NCBI GenBank assembly: GCA_964461265.1
Contig: CAYWTS010000001.1
Location: 1-64,000 of the forward strand
Length of the DNA: 64,000 nt
Reading direction: 5' to 3'
Source of the DNA: CAYWTS01 sp964461265
GTDB lineage: Bacteria; Bacteroidota; Ignavibacteria; Tepidaquicellales; OLB5
The translations under genes were made by a program, and so were the position numbers. The notes beneath the pieces are model-generated. The model worked only from the letters and a program-made list of their open reading frames with translations, did not search any database and was not told the origin of the DNA. The stretch's first letter is position 1; each line of letters starts with the position of its first letter. Shown piece by piece: positions 1 to 8,751 of the stretch.

Positions 1-76
1 CTTAATTATTTCAAAAATCAAATATTGTATTTAAAACGTTTAAAGCTAAATTTTGAAATTGCGAATGTCGAAATTA

Positions 77-787
77 TTATTTTTCTCCGAGGTAGGCTTT
101 CCTGACTTCAGGATTAGCTTCCAGATCCTTTGAAGGTCCTTCCAGAATGATGCTGCCAGTCTCCAGAACGTAACCATATTTTGCGATCGAAAGTGCATAG
201 TGTGCATTTTGTTCAACAAGAAGTATAGTTACACCGAGTGTAGTATTTATTTCTACTATCTTTTCGAATATCTTTTTCACGAGTATGGGTGAGATTCCAA
301 GTGAAGGTTCATCCATAAGGAGAAGTTTCGGACTTGCCATTAGTGCACGTGATATAGCAAGCATCTGTTGTTCACCTCCCGAAAGCGTCCCGCCTGGCTG
401 TTTTAATCTTTCCTGTAGACGTGGGAAAATACCAAAAATAAAATCCATATCCCGTTTGAAGTTCTGCCTGTCCTTTCGTCTGTATGCACCCATCTCAAGG
501 TTTTCTTTTACAGTAAGGTTGGCAAATATTAACCTTCCTTCAGGGACCTGGCATATACCCATTTCTACAATTTTATAGGGGGGAAGATTGGTAATATCTC
601 TATTTTCATAAAATATTTTACCCGAAGCTGTTTTTACTATACTCGAAACAGCCCGAAGAGTTGTGGATTTACCTGCACCGTTGGCACCAATAAGTGTTAC
701 TATTGATTTTTCAGGAACGTTTATAGATATGCCCTTAATAGCTTTAATAGCTCCGTAATTGACAAACATATTTTCTATTCGCAGCAT
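77..787 (-). CDS. livF: Branched-chain amino acid ABC transporter ATPase LivF
   Basis: One of the two ATPases that drive high-affinity import of leucine, isoleucine and valine at the inner membrane. The 236-residue protein has the Walker A loop GANGAGKST (near residue 34), the ABC signature LSGGEQQ and the Walker B LLLMDEPSLG, in the order and length usual for LivF. Its ATG overlaps the livG stop codon by one base (TAATG), so translation is probably coupled. It is the last gene of a livM-livG-livF run. The family is clear; the exact substrate is inferred, since related transporters also carry urea or other amides. Confidence 0.93.
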   Translation of the reverse strand: MLRIENMFVNYGAIKAIKGISINVPEKSIVTLIGANGAGKSTTLRAVSSIVKTASGKIFYENRDITNLPPYKIVEMGICQVPEGRLIFANLTVKENLEMGAYRRKDRQNFKRDMDFIFGIFPRLQERLKQPGGTLSGGEQQMLAISRALMASPKLLLMDEPSLGISPILVKKIFEKIVEINTTLGVTILLVEQNAHYALSIAKYGYVLETGSIILEGPSKDLEANPEVRKAYLGEK

Positions 788-1560
788 TATTTCTTCACCT
801 GTTCTCCCAGATATGCTTCTATTACTTTAGGGTCATTTTGGATATCTTCTGGTTTCCCTTCTGCAATTTTTTTACCGTAATCCAGCACGAAAATACGTTC
901 ACAAATGCCCATAACCACATTCATATCGTGTTCAACCAGTAAAATTGAGATATTAAATTTTTCTTTTACTTTCCTGATAAGGCTCATAAGGTCCTGTTTT
1001 TCGGTAGGATTCATGCCTGCTGCAGGTTCATCCAGCAGTAAAAGTTTTGGTTTTGTGGCAAGAGCTCTAACAATTTCAAGTTTTCTTTGTTCTCCGTATG
1101 GCAGGTTTTTAGAATATTCATCGGCATAATCATATAGGTCAAACATCGATAGCAACTCATTTATTTCTTCCGATATACGTTTTTCTTCTTTATGGTAATT
1201 TCCAAATTGGGTAATTGAACCCCATAAACGTGATTTACAGGAATTATTATAAGATACAAGAACGTTATCCCTAACATTAAGGCTGGGACAAAGACGGATA
1301 TTTTGAAATGTGCGGGCAATACCTTTGTGAGTAACTTGAAAAGTTTTATACCTGACTATACTCTCGCCATAAAACAGTATATCACCTTCGGTAGGGTCAT
1401 ATACTCCGGTAATAATATTGAAAACTGTTGTTTTACCGGCACCATTTGGACCTATCATTCCGACTAATTCATTTTCTTTAACATAAGTATCCAGAGAATC
1501 AACGGCAATCAAACCACCAAATCTTATTGAGCAATTATTTATTTTAAGAACTTCTGTCAT
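787..1560 (-). CDS. livG: Branched-chain amino acid ABC transporter ATPase LivG
   Basis: Second ATPase of the LIV-type importer. It has Walker A GPNGAGKTT, a signature of the LPYGEQRKLEI type and Walker B LLLDEPAAGMN; the longer Q-loop to signature region and the C-terminal KVIEAYLG are typical of LivG. The open frame reaches 1614, but the first 18 residues (charged, inside livM) are not family-like. The internal ATG at 1560 gives MTEVLKINN, the normal LivG beginning, and a 257-residue product. With that start the gene overlaps the end of livM by 17 bases. Start choice is moderately certain; function is strong. Confidence 0.92.
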   Translation of the reverse strand: MTEVLKINNCSIRFGGLIAVDSLDTYVKENELVGMIGPNGAGKTTVFNIITGVYDPTEGDILFYGESIVRYKTFQVTHKGIARTFQNIRLCPSLNVRDNVLVSYNNSCKSRLWGSITQFGNYHKEEKRISEEINELLSMFDLYDYADEYSKNLPYGEQRKLEIVRALATKPKLLLLDEPAAGMNPTEKQDLMSLIRKVKEKFNISILLVEHDMNVVMGICERIFVLDYGKKIAEGKPEDIQNDPKVIEAYLGEQVKK

Positions 1561-2605
1561 TTGCCTGTATCTGCTTTCTGAAAAACTTTTTTCTTTTTCT
1601 GTGAATTTTAACACCGAATATTCCCTGAGGTCTTAGAAGCATCATAACAACAAGAAGTAATGCATAAATAATCATTCTGTATTCCTGCACATCCCTTAAT
1701 AATTCGGGAAGTATTGTTAATATGATTGCAGCAATAAATACACCCAGCGTACTGCCCATACCGCCAAGAATAACCATAGTAACTATTTCAACCGAGCGGA
1801 GGAAATTAAAATCCTCCGGATTCAAATACTGAACGAAGTGTCCGTATAAACCTCCGGCAATGCCTGCAAAAAATGCACCTAATACAAAAGCAGTTACTTT
1901 AAACTTAGTTGTGTTTATTCCCATTGCTTCGGCTGCAATCTCATCATCTTTTACTGCAATAAAGCCTTTTCCGTAAGTTGAGTTCATTAAGTTTGTGATA
2001 CCGAAAATGATAATAGCAACAAAAAGGAATGTCCAGAAAAAATCAGTAAAGTGGGGGATGGGGTAAAAAGTAAAATTAACATTATTAACATCACTTAACA
2101 TCTCGAGGCTTCTGGTTCCGTTTTCGTAAATATACACCCCTCTGAATCCCTGTGAAGCACCTATAACATCAAGACTCTGAATTATAACCCTTATTATCTC
2201 AGAAAAACCGAGCGTTGTTATAGCCAGGTAATCTCCTTTTAAACGAAGTGAAGGCACGCCAACTATTAAACCTGCTATAGCAGCAAAAATGCCGCCGATA
2301 ATTAATACTGCAAGGAACCAAATACTGTTTCCGAAAGTATTATTACCGAGAGTATTTATAAAAAAGGGTGCAAAATATGTACTGAAAATTGCTGACATAT
2401 ATCCGCCGATTGCCATGAAACCGGCGTGTCCGAGTGAGAACTGCCCCGTGTAACCATTTATAAGGTTTAGGCTTGTGGCAAGAATAATATTAATCCCAGC
2501 ATAGATGATTATCTGGTAATAGTAAGGATTAATTTGATTACTTATTAAGTTTATTCCAAATATTACAGCAATTGCTATAAGGAATAAGATTTTTGAGTTC
2601 CGCAC
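1544..2605 (-). CDS. livM: Branched-chain amino acid ABC transporter permease LivM
   Basis: Inner-membrane permease of the LIV importer, 353 residues with about ten hydrophobic segments. The family stretch SLNLINGYTGQFSLGHAGFMAIGGY lies near residues 45-70, and a GGMGSTLGVFIAA segment sits near residue 280. The basic C-terminus (RKRKKFFRKQ) would lie in the cytoplasm. The start is GTG at 2605, 32 nt after the tRNA-Val gene on the same strand. The second permease (LivH) and the periplasmic binding protein are not in the window, so the transporter is split between loci here. Confidence 0.92.
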   Translation of the reverse strand: MRNSKILFLIAIAVIFGINLISNQINPYYYQIIIYAGINIILATSLNLINGYTGQFSLGHAGFMAIGGYMSAIFSTYFAPFFINTLGNNTFGNSIWFLAVLIIGGIFAAIAGLIVGVPSLRLKGDYLAITTLGFSEIIRVIIQSLDVIGASQGFRGVYIYENGTRSLEMLSDVNNVNFTFYPIPHFTDFFWTFLFVAIIIFGITNLMNSTYGKGFIAVKDDEIAAEAMGINTTKFKVTAFVLGAFFAGIAGGLYGHFVQYLNPEDFNFLRSVEIVTMVILGGMGSTLGVFIAAIILTILPELLRDVQEYRMIIYALLLVVMMLLRPQGIFGVKIHRKRKKFFRKQIQANDRSS

Positions 2606-2637
2606 CGGATAGCTTTAGGATGTGTTTACTTTTTTAG

Positions 2638-2712
2638 TGGGCAGTACTGGGATCGAACCAGTGACCTCATGCTTGTAAGGCATGCGCTCTGAACCAGCTG
2701 AGCTAACCGCCC
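2638..2712 (-). tRNA. tRNA-Val (anticodon TAC)
   Basis: Read on the minus strand it folds as a full cloverleaf. Acceptor GGGCGGT pairs with ACTGCCC (one G-U); the D-arm has GCTC/GAGC; the anticodon arm is CATGC-CTTACAA-GCATG with anticodon TAC (decodes GUA); the T-arm is ACTGG-TTCGATC-CCAGT. Discriminator base is A at 2638. CCA is not encoded (the next bases are CT). livM begins 32 nt after its 3' end on the same strand. Confidence 0.96.
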
Positions 2713-2715
2713 ATA

Positions 2716-2758
2716 TTCAATTATCAGTGTTCAATTATCATTGTTCAATGTTCAATTA
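2716..2758. repeat. Short tandem repeat upstream of tRNA-Val
   Basis: Two adjacent 14-bp copies, TTCAATTATCAGTG (2716-2729) and TTCAATTATCATTG (2730-2743), differ by one base and are followed by partial copies TTCAATG and TTCAATTA. The array is intergenic, a few bases upstream of the 5' end of tRNA-Val. It looks like slippage-prone low-complexity DNA; no function is evident. Confidence 0.6.
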
Positions 2759-2869
2759 AAAGAACCAGTGATTTTCCCGACGTTACGCCGGGACGCTCTG
2801 AAACGCACAAAATTATATAATTCAAGAACTTATTTGCACAAAATACGCTAATTTATGACTTTTCTCAAG

Positions 2870-4168
2870 TCAGAGGTTATTCACCTGTTTATCTTTTTTA
2901 ATATCAGTCAGCATCATTACACCACTAAACAAAAACAAGCAACCTGAAATAATAAATACCAATTCGATATTAAATAATTTCATTATTAGGTAACCAAGGA
3001 AAGGCATAAATAAACCCCGCACACCGGTTAATGTAATATGTGCTGATTGATAGTTTGCTACCTGTGCAGGTGGTGCAAAATAAATTGAGCTTAATGACCA
3101 TGCTATAGCAACACCGCTCATAGCCACTCCGAAAAGAAAATATGAAATATAAACCGAATATGAGTTATCAAAAGATAACCCGGTTGCATTAATATAATTA
3201 GCAGCCCAGAGTGTAAAAGGGTAGAGGGCTAAAAGCAAAAATATGTAGCCGCAAAACTTTGAGGGATTTCCTGTACCGTGATGCTTGCCCATCAGTGGTG
3301 TAAATAGAATCAAGGCACCATGGAAAACAAAACCTTTTGCAATAGAAATAGGAGTGTAGGATAGATGGAGATAATCGACAAGATATATAGGTACAACGGG
3401 AATAGTTATCATAAACGCCATTCCGTAAACAAAAAAATTTATTTCGAATTTTAAAAATTTTCTGTTTTCTTGAAAAAGCCTGAGCATATCCCTTACGGGC
3501 AGAATGATAATATCCTTTAACAGTTTAAGATTCATCCTGCCTGTGTAAATGGGTTCTTTGGGTTCGGTTTCATCAAGGCTGAACTTTATCATTTTTGCTA
3601 AGCTTAGGTAAACTGCAATTCCAAATACTCCTGAAACAGGAAAGAAAAGCTTGTAAAGTGAATTGTTTAAATCAAGCAGTCTGCCGATTAAGGTTGTAGA
3701 TATTAAAATAAAAACTGTTTGAACAGATGCAGCATAAGAATATAATTTGCTTCTTCTTTCTTCTGTATAATTATGCTTAAAGACAATGTTCCATGAAGAG
3801 AGCAAAAACGAATCGAAATATGCGCTTGCGGAAATACAAAAGATATAAAATACGGGGTTATTGAATAGGGGAATCAGTATTAAGAATGATTTGCATATAA
3901 ATCCAATCCTGAAAATTGTCTTAGACCTTTTAGCCGAACGGTTTACTATTTCAGTACCGTAAACCGAAAACATAAAAGCTGAACTGACAAGAAGAGACAG
4001 AAGCATTATCTGGAAGTCGTTCCCTCCGAGTGATTTTTTCAAAATCACATCCTGAAGTTGTATTGTTCCTATAGCTAAGCCGTTAAATACCTGTGATATC
4101 AGGTGGAGCGTAAAAGTTTTTTTCTCGGTTTGCCTTAAATGTTCAGAGGTACTGAGGTCGTATTTCAA
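2870..4168 (-). CDS. Major facilitator superfamily transporter
   Basis: A 432-residue inner-membrane protein with about twelve hydrophobic helices and a central basic loop, the general architecture of MFS permeases. Substrate-specific motifs are not recognisable. The N-terminal soluble stretch of about 20 residues (MKYDLSTSEHLRQTEKK) precedes the first helix. It lies 29 nt downstream of the RapZ-domain gene on the same strand and probably shares its transcript. Function beyond transport is unknown; a drug- or sugar-exporter-like MFS is plausible but not shown. Confidence 0.75.
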   Translation of the reverse strand: MKYDLSTSEHLRQTEKKTFTLHLISQVFNGLAIGTIQLQDVILKKSLGGNDFQIMLLSLLVSSAFMFSVYGTEIVNRSAKRSKTIFRIGFICKSFLILIPLFNNPVFYIFCISASAYFDSFLLSSWNIVFKHNYTEERRSKLYSYAASVQTVFILISTTLIGRLLDLNNSLYKLFFPVSGVFGIAVYLSLAKMIKFSLDETEPKEPIYTGRMNLKLLKDIIILPVRDMLRLFQENRKFLKFEINFFVYGMAFMITIPVVPIYLVDYLHLSYTPISIAKGFVFHGALILFTPLMGKHHGTGNPSKFCGYIFLLLALYPFTLWAANYINATGLSFDNSYSVYISYFLFGVAMSGVAIAWSLSSIYFAPPAQVANYQSAHITLTGVRGLFMPFLGYLIMKLFNIELVFIISGCLFLFSGVMMLTDIKKDKQVNNL

Positions 4169-4197
4169 ATTCTAAATTTACGGGATTTCCCAAAGAG

Positions 4198-4590
4198 TTA
4201 AATATCGTTATGAAGTATTTCTGTTATTATTTTTGAATTGTATTTTCTTTTTAAGTGTTCATTCAGCTTTTCTGCTGCATAGACCGAGCGGTGCTGTCCG
4301 CCTGTGCATCCGAAATTAACCATTAAATCCGTAAAGTTTCTTTCAATATAGTCTTCAATTGCCATTTCAATAATATCAAATGTGTTCATCAAAAAACTTT
4401 TCATTACTTTATCATTATCTAAGAAATTAATAACTTTCTCATCAAGTCCTGTTAAATCCTTGAATTCAGGTTTTCTGCCCGGATTGTAAATGAATCTGCA
4501 GTCAAAAACGAAGCCGCCGCCATTTTCGGATTTATCGACAGGAATACCTGATTTTTTATAGCTGAAAGAATTAATTTTAACAGTAAGCAT
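4198..4590 (-). CDS. Standalone RapZ C-terminal-domain protein
   Basis: A 130-residue protein matching only the C-terminal half of RapZ, the RNase-adapter/P-loop protein that in E. coli binds small RNAs. The diagnostic motif is FGCTGGQHRSVYAAEKL near residues 92-108, preceded by the FDCRFIYNPGR motif (about residues 30-40) of the same domain; the N-terminal P-loop kinase domain is absent. The open frame can be extended to 4647, but those extra residues are translated tRNA-Gly, so the start is ATG at 4590. That leaves 7 nt between the tRNA 3' end and the start codon. Role is inferred only by homology. Confidence 0.82.
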   Translation of the reverse strand: MLTVKINSFSYKKSGIPVDKSENGGGFVFDCRFIYNPGRKPEFKDLTGLDEKVINFLDNDKVMKSFLMNTFDIIEMAIEDYIERNFTDLMVNFGCTGGQHRSVYAAEKLNEHLKRKYNSKIITEILHNDI

Positions 4591-4597
4591 ATTTTTG

Positions 4598-4669
<72 letters not shown>

Positions 4670-4859
4670 ATAATCACTAATTTATTTCAAAAATACCGAC
4701 TGGCTATTACATTTTCAATTAAGCTTTTTTTGCTAAAAAATATCATATTATACATTTTTCGATGCATTAAGATCATAATTTATTATTCAGGGGGATTAAA
4801 ATTAAGTATTTAATTATGTGATATTTAATATTATTTTCGAACTTTCATTTATAATATTA

Positions 4860-5219
4860 ATGAAGAAAAAAATAGCCATAGTTGAGGATGAAGGTATTGT
4901 TGCAATGGATATTAAGAAGAGCTTACTTGCTGAAGGATACGATGTTCCTTTTGTAGTAGATGCAGCGGAAAAAATTATCAGTATACTTGAAAAAAATAGA
5001 GTAGATGTAATAATAATGGATATTGTATTAAACGGTAAAATGAACGGGATTGAAGCAGCAATTCAAATAAAAAGGAATTATAATATCCCGGTAATCTTTG
5101 TCACTGCATTAAATGATGAAGCATTAAAAGAAAGAAGCGCACAATATTACTCATATGGGTATTTTGTTAAACCCTTCGATAACGATTTATTAAACGAGGC
5201 AATTAAGAAAATATTTTAA
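4860..5219 (+). CDS. Single-domain response regulator (receiver only)
   Basis: A CheY-like receiver of 119 residues with no output domain. Acidic pocket E9-D10, phosphoacceptor D54 (IIMDIVLNG), switch residue T82 (FVTALND) and conserved K104 (FVKPF) are all present. The frame is open from 4818, but the upstream residues are hydrophobic and unlike a receiver; MKKKIAIVEDE from 4860 is the normal beginning. It stands alone on the plus strand between minus-strand genes, with no histidine kinase next to it, so its partner and output are unknown. Confidence 0.9.
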   Translation: MKKKIAIVEDEGIVAMDIKKSLLAEGYDVPFVVDAAEKIISILEKNRVDVIIMDIVLNGKMNGIEAAIQIKRNYNIPVIFVTALNDEALKERSAQYYSYGYFVKPFDNDLLNEAIKKIF

Positions 5220-5245
5220 TTTACCTTCCATTTTTATGATTTGTT

Positions 5246-6229
5246 TTAATTATTTCCGTTAAATGTATAAATCAGTGTCCCGCTTTCACCAGCTGCCCAG
5301 CCTGAAAATTCATTTATAAACATAATACTCCTCAAAAATTTATTTGTATTAGTATTTTGTTTAATCCAGCTTGTGCCGCCATCTGATGATTTTAATATTG
5401 TACCCTCTTCACCTGCAGTATATAGCGTATTATCGGAAGAATAACATACAGAGTTAAGCCATGCATTGCTATTTGAAACCATTTGTGACCAGCTTAAACC
5501 TCCATCGGTCGTTTTTAAAATAATTCCGTTTTGCCCAACACATACACCTGTCTGCTCATTTTTAAAACATATAGAATTCAGGTTATTTTGTACCTGTGAG
5601 TTTAAGATAAACCAATTGCTGCCCCTATTTGTGGTTTTTAAAATTTTACCGTTACTGCCGCAGCTGAAAGCTGCATCACTGCTAATAATATTTATTGAAA
5701 ACAGGTCATATGTGGAATCTATATTAACTATGTTCCATGAATTACCCGCGTTACTTGTCATTAAAACCATACCAAAATAACCGCATATCATTCCTAGATA
5801 GTTTCCATAATAATTAATACTTGTAAGAAAATTATCTGTGCCGCTTGATTGTAGCGACCAGTTTTCACCGCAATCATTAGTCATTAAAATAGTGCCGTTT
5901 GTACCGGTAACATAACCTGTTAAAGAATTAATAAAGTAACAGGAATTAATATTTATGTTTGGAATGTTTATTGGCTTACTTAATAAGTTAAATCCCGAAT
6001 TGGTTGTTTTAAGAACTTGGTTTGAATCGTTTGGATATGTATTGCCCGTTATAAATCCTGTAGTGGTATTTATAAAAAATACCGATTTAAAATTGTTAGC
6101 AGCGTTAGTAGTAATATTATGCCAGATAGGATTATTTACGGGAAGATTAACCGAAGGGTTTTCATCGCGTACACAGGATGAAAAAGCAAATGATAAAAAA
6201 ATTATTAATGAAGGGACTCTTAATTTCAT
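5246..6229 (-). CDS. Lipoprotein with BNR/YCF48-like repeats
   Basis: Secreted lipoprotein of 327 residues. The signal peptide ends in a lipobox, AFSSC, with the Cys near residue 19. The rest consists of about six repeats of the form G.ILKTTDGG.SW, the Asp-box/YCF48-type motif that builds a beta-propeller. Such proteins often sit on the outer surface, but no catalytic residues are recognisable. It has no T9SS sorting domain. Its 3' end is 26 nt from the convergent response regulator. Specific function is unknown. Confidence 0.8.
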   Translation of the reverse strand: MKLRVPSLIIFLSFAFSSCVRDENPSVNLPVNNPIWHNITTNAANNFKSVFFINTTTGFITGNTYPNDSNQVLKTTNSGFNLLSKPINIPNININSCYFINSLTGYVTGTNGTILMTNDCGENWSLQSSGTDNFLTSINYYGNYLGMICGYFGMVLMTSNAGNSWNIVNIDSTYDLFSINIISSDAAFSCGSNGKILKTTNRGSNWFILNSQVQNNLNSICFKNEQTGVCVGQNGIILKTTDGGLSWSQMVSNSNAWLNSVCYSSDNTLYTAGEEGTILKSSDGGTSWIKQNTNTNKFLRSIMFINEFSGWAAGESGTLIYTFNGNN

Positions 6230-6282
6230 TTAATGTTTTAAATTAATATTAAATTAGAACTTAGAAGTATGAACTTCAATAA

Positions 6283-6312
6283 AAAACCCTGTCCGTATAA
6301 AAACAGGGTTTT
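6283..6312 (-). terminator. Rho-independent terminator after the 6338-7342 gene
   Basis: Perfect 10-bp stem, AAAACCCTGT (6283-6292) with ACAGGGTTTT (6303-6312), loop about 10 nt. Read on the minus strand the stem is followed by a T-run, 26 nt downstream of the stop of the T9SS cargo gene. Confidence 0.85.
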
Positions 6313-6337
6313 AAGTATCTGTTATTAATAAATAATG

Positions 6338-7342
6338 TTACTTTAACAGCATCATCTTTTTTGTTATAGTATAATCTTCCGATATTAATTTATAGAAATA
6401 AGTCCCGCTGGTATAGTGACTGCCATCCCAATCGACCTGATACTTGCCTGGCTGGAGATGTTCATTAACCAGAACCGCTATTTCTTTACCGAGCATATCA
6501 TAAATAATTAATTTAGTATCGGAAGATTTGGCAATATTAAAATCAATCTTTGTAGCCGGATTAAAAGGATTCGGAAAATTTTGATACAGAATATAGTTTT
6601 GAGGTATATTATTATTTATTTGCTTAATACCTGTCGTAAAATGGCTTAACCTGTAAAGTATATTCTGCATTAAAGGTATACTGGTTGACTGATTAACCCA
6701 ATCCTGATCTGTATCTGAAATAATGATGCCGTAGTTGGCATTTGGAGGAGTAAATACAAAGCCAAAGTAATTGCTTTGGTACCTCATAAAGTTTTCTATG
6801 GTGCTATTACCCGTACCATACACACCATACCAGAAATAAGAAATGCTGGGAACGTTATTTGGTGTTGTTGCTAATGTACCAAGAATTTCCATAGGTGCTA
6901 ATGTACCGCTTACTGTTGAACCCCAGGTGAATACTCCGCCTAAGCTGTTTACAAGAGAAGCAAATGCCTGATTAGATTGATAAGTGCTTAAGTATTCGCA
7001 CTGCAGGTAAACCGGTTTTCCTCTCATTAAGAAAAGTTTGATGTTATCTATTCTGTTTTGAGGGATATCAATGACTCCTGACGAGATAATCAGTACATTG
7101 GTAGTTGCAAAAAAACTTGTATCGTTAAGTGCTGACTGCGGGGCTATAGCTGCAGTCATACTCATTCCTTCAGCTGTAGTTTTCCAGCGTGCATCCATTG
7201 TATGTTGCGAGTTATAGCTCGTGCTTTCGATTATCAGTACGTTTGTCAGCACATTTTCATTCTTACAGTTGTGTGAATATAAATTGAATGAGGTATATAA
7301 AAAACAAAATGAAGTTATAAAAGTAATTTTAAGTAGTGACAT
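6338..7342 (-). CDS. T9SS-exported protein with amidotransferase-like fold (putative)
   Basis: A 334-residue secreted protein. The signal peptide runs about residues 1-25. The middle (NVLIIESTSYN, then LIISSGVIDIP and GKPVYLQCEYL) resembles the class-I glutamine-amidotransferase/ThuA-type fold, but no catalytic Cys-His pair is evident. The C-terminal 80 residues are a T9SS type A sorting domain (NFPNPFNPATKIDF ending in TKKMMLLK), which would direct export and anchoring at the cell surface. The frame is open to 7378, but ATG at 7342 is preceded by a strong AGGAGG six bases upstream, which fixes the start. Specific function is unknown. Confidence 0.8.
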   Translation of the reverse strand: MSLLKITFITSFCFLYTSFNLYSHNCKNENVLTNVLIIESTSYNSQHTMDARWKTTAEGMSMTAAIAPQSALNDTSFFATTNVLIISSGVIDIPQNRIDNIKLFLMRGKPVYLQCEYLSTYQSNQAFASLVNSLGGVFTWGSTVSGTLAPMEILGTLATTPNNVPSISYFWYGVYGTGNSTIENFMRYQSNYFGFVFTPPNANYGIIISDTDQDWVNQSTSIPLMQNILYRLSHFTTGIKQINNNIPQNYILYQNFPNPFNPATKIDFNIAKSSDTKLIIYDMLGKEIAVLVNEHLQPGKYQVDWDGSHYTSGTYFYKLISEDYTITKKMMLLK

Positions 7343-7470
7343 TAAAACCTCCTTTAAGTTTTTGTTAAACAGCAGCAAGCTTCCCGTAAAATATTCAGAT
7401 TTTTAATCAGGAAGCAAGAGATAACACTATGTTATGAAATATAAATAATAAATCTTTAAAGAAAAATAAA

Positions 7471-7503
7471 AAACCCCATCCAAAGGTGAGTTGAACGGGG
7501 TTT
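7471..7503 (-). terminator. Terminator after rlpA
   Basis: Stem AAACCCC (7471-7477) with GGGGTTT (7497-7503), followed on the minus strand by a T-rich run. A second small hairpin, GTCCT-CGTGA-AGGAC, lies just before it at about 7506-7520. It sits downstream of the rlpA stop at 7539. Confidence 0.75.
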
Positions 7504-7538
7504 AAGTCCTCGTGAAGGACTGATTTTATAACTGTACT

Positions 7539-8513
7539 TTATTCACCAATCTTTACCAGTTTTGGCTGGTATTTCAGTTTATTCAGTTTAGCAATGTCGT
7601 GTTTGGCAGTTTTTTGAAATACGTATAATCCAACGAGGACTTTATACGTTTTCACTTCCAGTTGTGTAGACGGATCTGTAGTAATTATTTCTTCAGTATA
7701 GATCTTAGTAAATCCGTCACGCTCTAGTCTTCCTATTTTTCGGTCAGCAAAAGATTTATCGCTGTATGTCCCTACTTCTAATGAGTAGCCTTCTACAACA
7801 GCAAGCTGATTTGAAAGATCATAGAACCTGATTATTGTATCGATGTTATTAATTGACTGATACAGGTTCGAGTTCGTCTCTTCTTCGCCGGTTTTCGGAG
7901 TAATAACCTTAATTTTGAGCTTTCCGTTTGTTTTCAGGTTTTTATTAAGCTCGAAATCGCCGTTTGTTCCTTCCTCCGAACTGAATTCAAGGAAGATCTT
8001 AGAATCTGCCGGTACATTTTCATCCAAAAGATCGGTCGTTTTGTAATTTAATGAATCAATTTCCGACCAGTTAATAATTTCTTTTGGATCAATACCCTGC
8101 CGCAGCATCTCTGCTTCATCCTGAGTAACCATCTCAATTCTAACCTGGGCAGTTCCGCCCATTTTGATCTCTTCTTTTGCTGCTTTGGAGAGATCTATGA
8201 TTCGTCCCCGTATATACGGGCCCCGGTCATTTATACGTACCACCGTATAGAGATTGTTCTCAAGATTTGTTACCTTCAGAAGAGTTCCGAAGGGTAAGGT
8301 TTTGTGAGCAGCTGTTAAGTCGTAGGTATCAAAACGTTCGCCTGAGGCGGTTTTTCTACCATGAAATCCCGGGCCATACCACGAAGCCTCACCAATCTCA
8401 ACGAATCCTGAGACGGAAGGATCTTCTTCAGACAGTACGCGCACAGCGGTGCTGCTGGTTAGAATAAGTTGTACAGTTATAAAAAAGAGTAACGACAAGA
8501 GCTTTGTTTTCAA
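7539..8513 (-). CDS. rlpA: RlpA-family protein with C-terminal SPOR-like domain
   Basis: Septal-ring/peptidoglycan protein of the RlpA family, 324 residues. A signal peptide is followed by the double-psi beta-barrel (GEASWYGPGFHGRKTASGE near residue 42, then INDRGPY and the DLSKAA motif). A low-complexity linker leads to a C-terminal SPOR-like region (YSLEVGTYSDKSFADRK to the end). RlpA enzymes cleave naked glycan strands; activity is inferred. There is no lipobox Cys, unlike E. coli RlpA. The start is TTG at 8513, supported by AAGGAG seven bases upstream. A terminator follows, and the upstream region is unusually structured. Confidence 0.88.
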   Translation of the reverse strand: MKTKLLSLLFFITVQLILTSSTAVRVLSEEDPSVSGFVEIGEASWYGPGFHGRKTASGERFDTYDLTAAHKTLPFGTLLKVTNLENNLYTVVRINDRGPYIRGRIIDLSKAAKEEIKMGGTAQVRIEMVTQDEAEMLRQGIDPKEIINWSEIDSLNYKTTDLLDENVPADSKIFLEFSSEEGTNGDFELNKNLKTNGKLKIKVITPKTGEEETNSNLYQSINNIDTIIRFYDLSNQLAVVEGYSLEVGTYSDKSFADRKIGRLERDGFTKIYTEEIITTDPSTQLEVKTYKVLVGLYVFQKTAKHDIAKLNKLKYQPKLVKIGE

Positions 8514-8532
8514 GTATCTTCTCCTTTCTTTC

Positions 8533-8678
8533 CCGTATCAAGCGGGTTTTTTTCATTGTCCACAGATTTTAGAACATTAGTGGGCAGCATTGCCTGCTTC
8601 TTAAGCAGACTAAAGGACAATGGTGTCTTTTTTGCTCAATGTAGAGAAAACTACACTGCTTGGAGCGTTATCTTTTTT
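8533..8678. other. Structured intergenic region upstream of rlpA (candidate RNA)
   Basis: The 238-bp gap between ilvE and rlpA carries three consecutive hairpins. They are CCCG/CGGG at 8533-8547 followed by seven T; a closing stem CATTGTCC (8554-8561) with GGACAATG (8615-8622) that encloses GGCA/TGCC and CTGCTT/AAGCAG hairpins and is followed by a T6 run; and GCTC/GAGC around a 7-bp inner stem (8635-8668) followed by a T6 run. The T-runs would make terminators on the plus strand, antisense to rlpA; on the minus strand the same structures would form an rlpA leader. No known riboswitch consensus was recognised. Confidence 0.45.
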
Positions 8679-8751
8679 AAATTACACGCCATAATTTATT
8701 ATATTGGCGTGCATACTCTATATTAAAGAACTATAACTTTTATTAAAAATC

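Noticed and set aside
2716..2758. CRISPR-like array
   Set aside because: Units are 14 bp, adjacent without spacers, and decay after two copies; simple tandem repeat.
8554..8622. Known riboswitch or SRP/6S RNA upstream of rlpA
   Set aside because: The conserved core sequences of c-di-AMP, c-di-GMP, SRP and 6S RNAs are not present; kept only as an unassigned structure.
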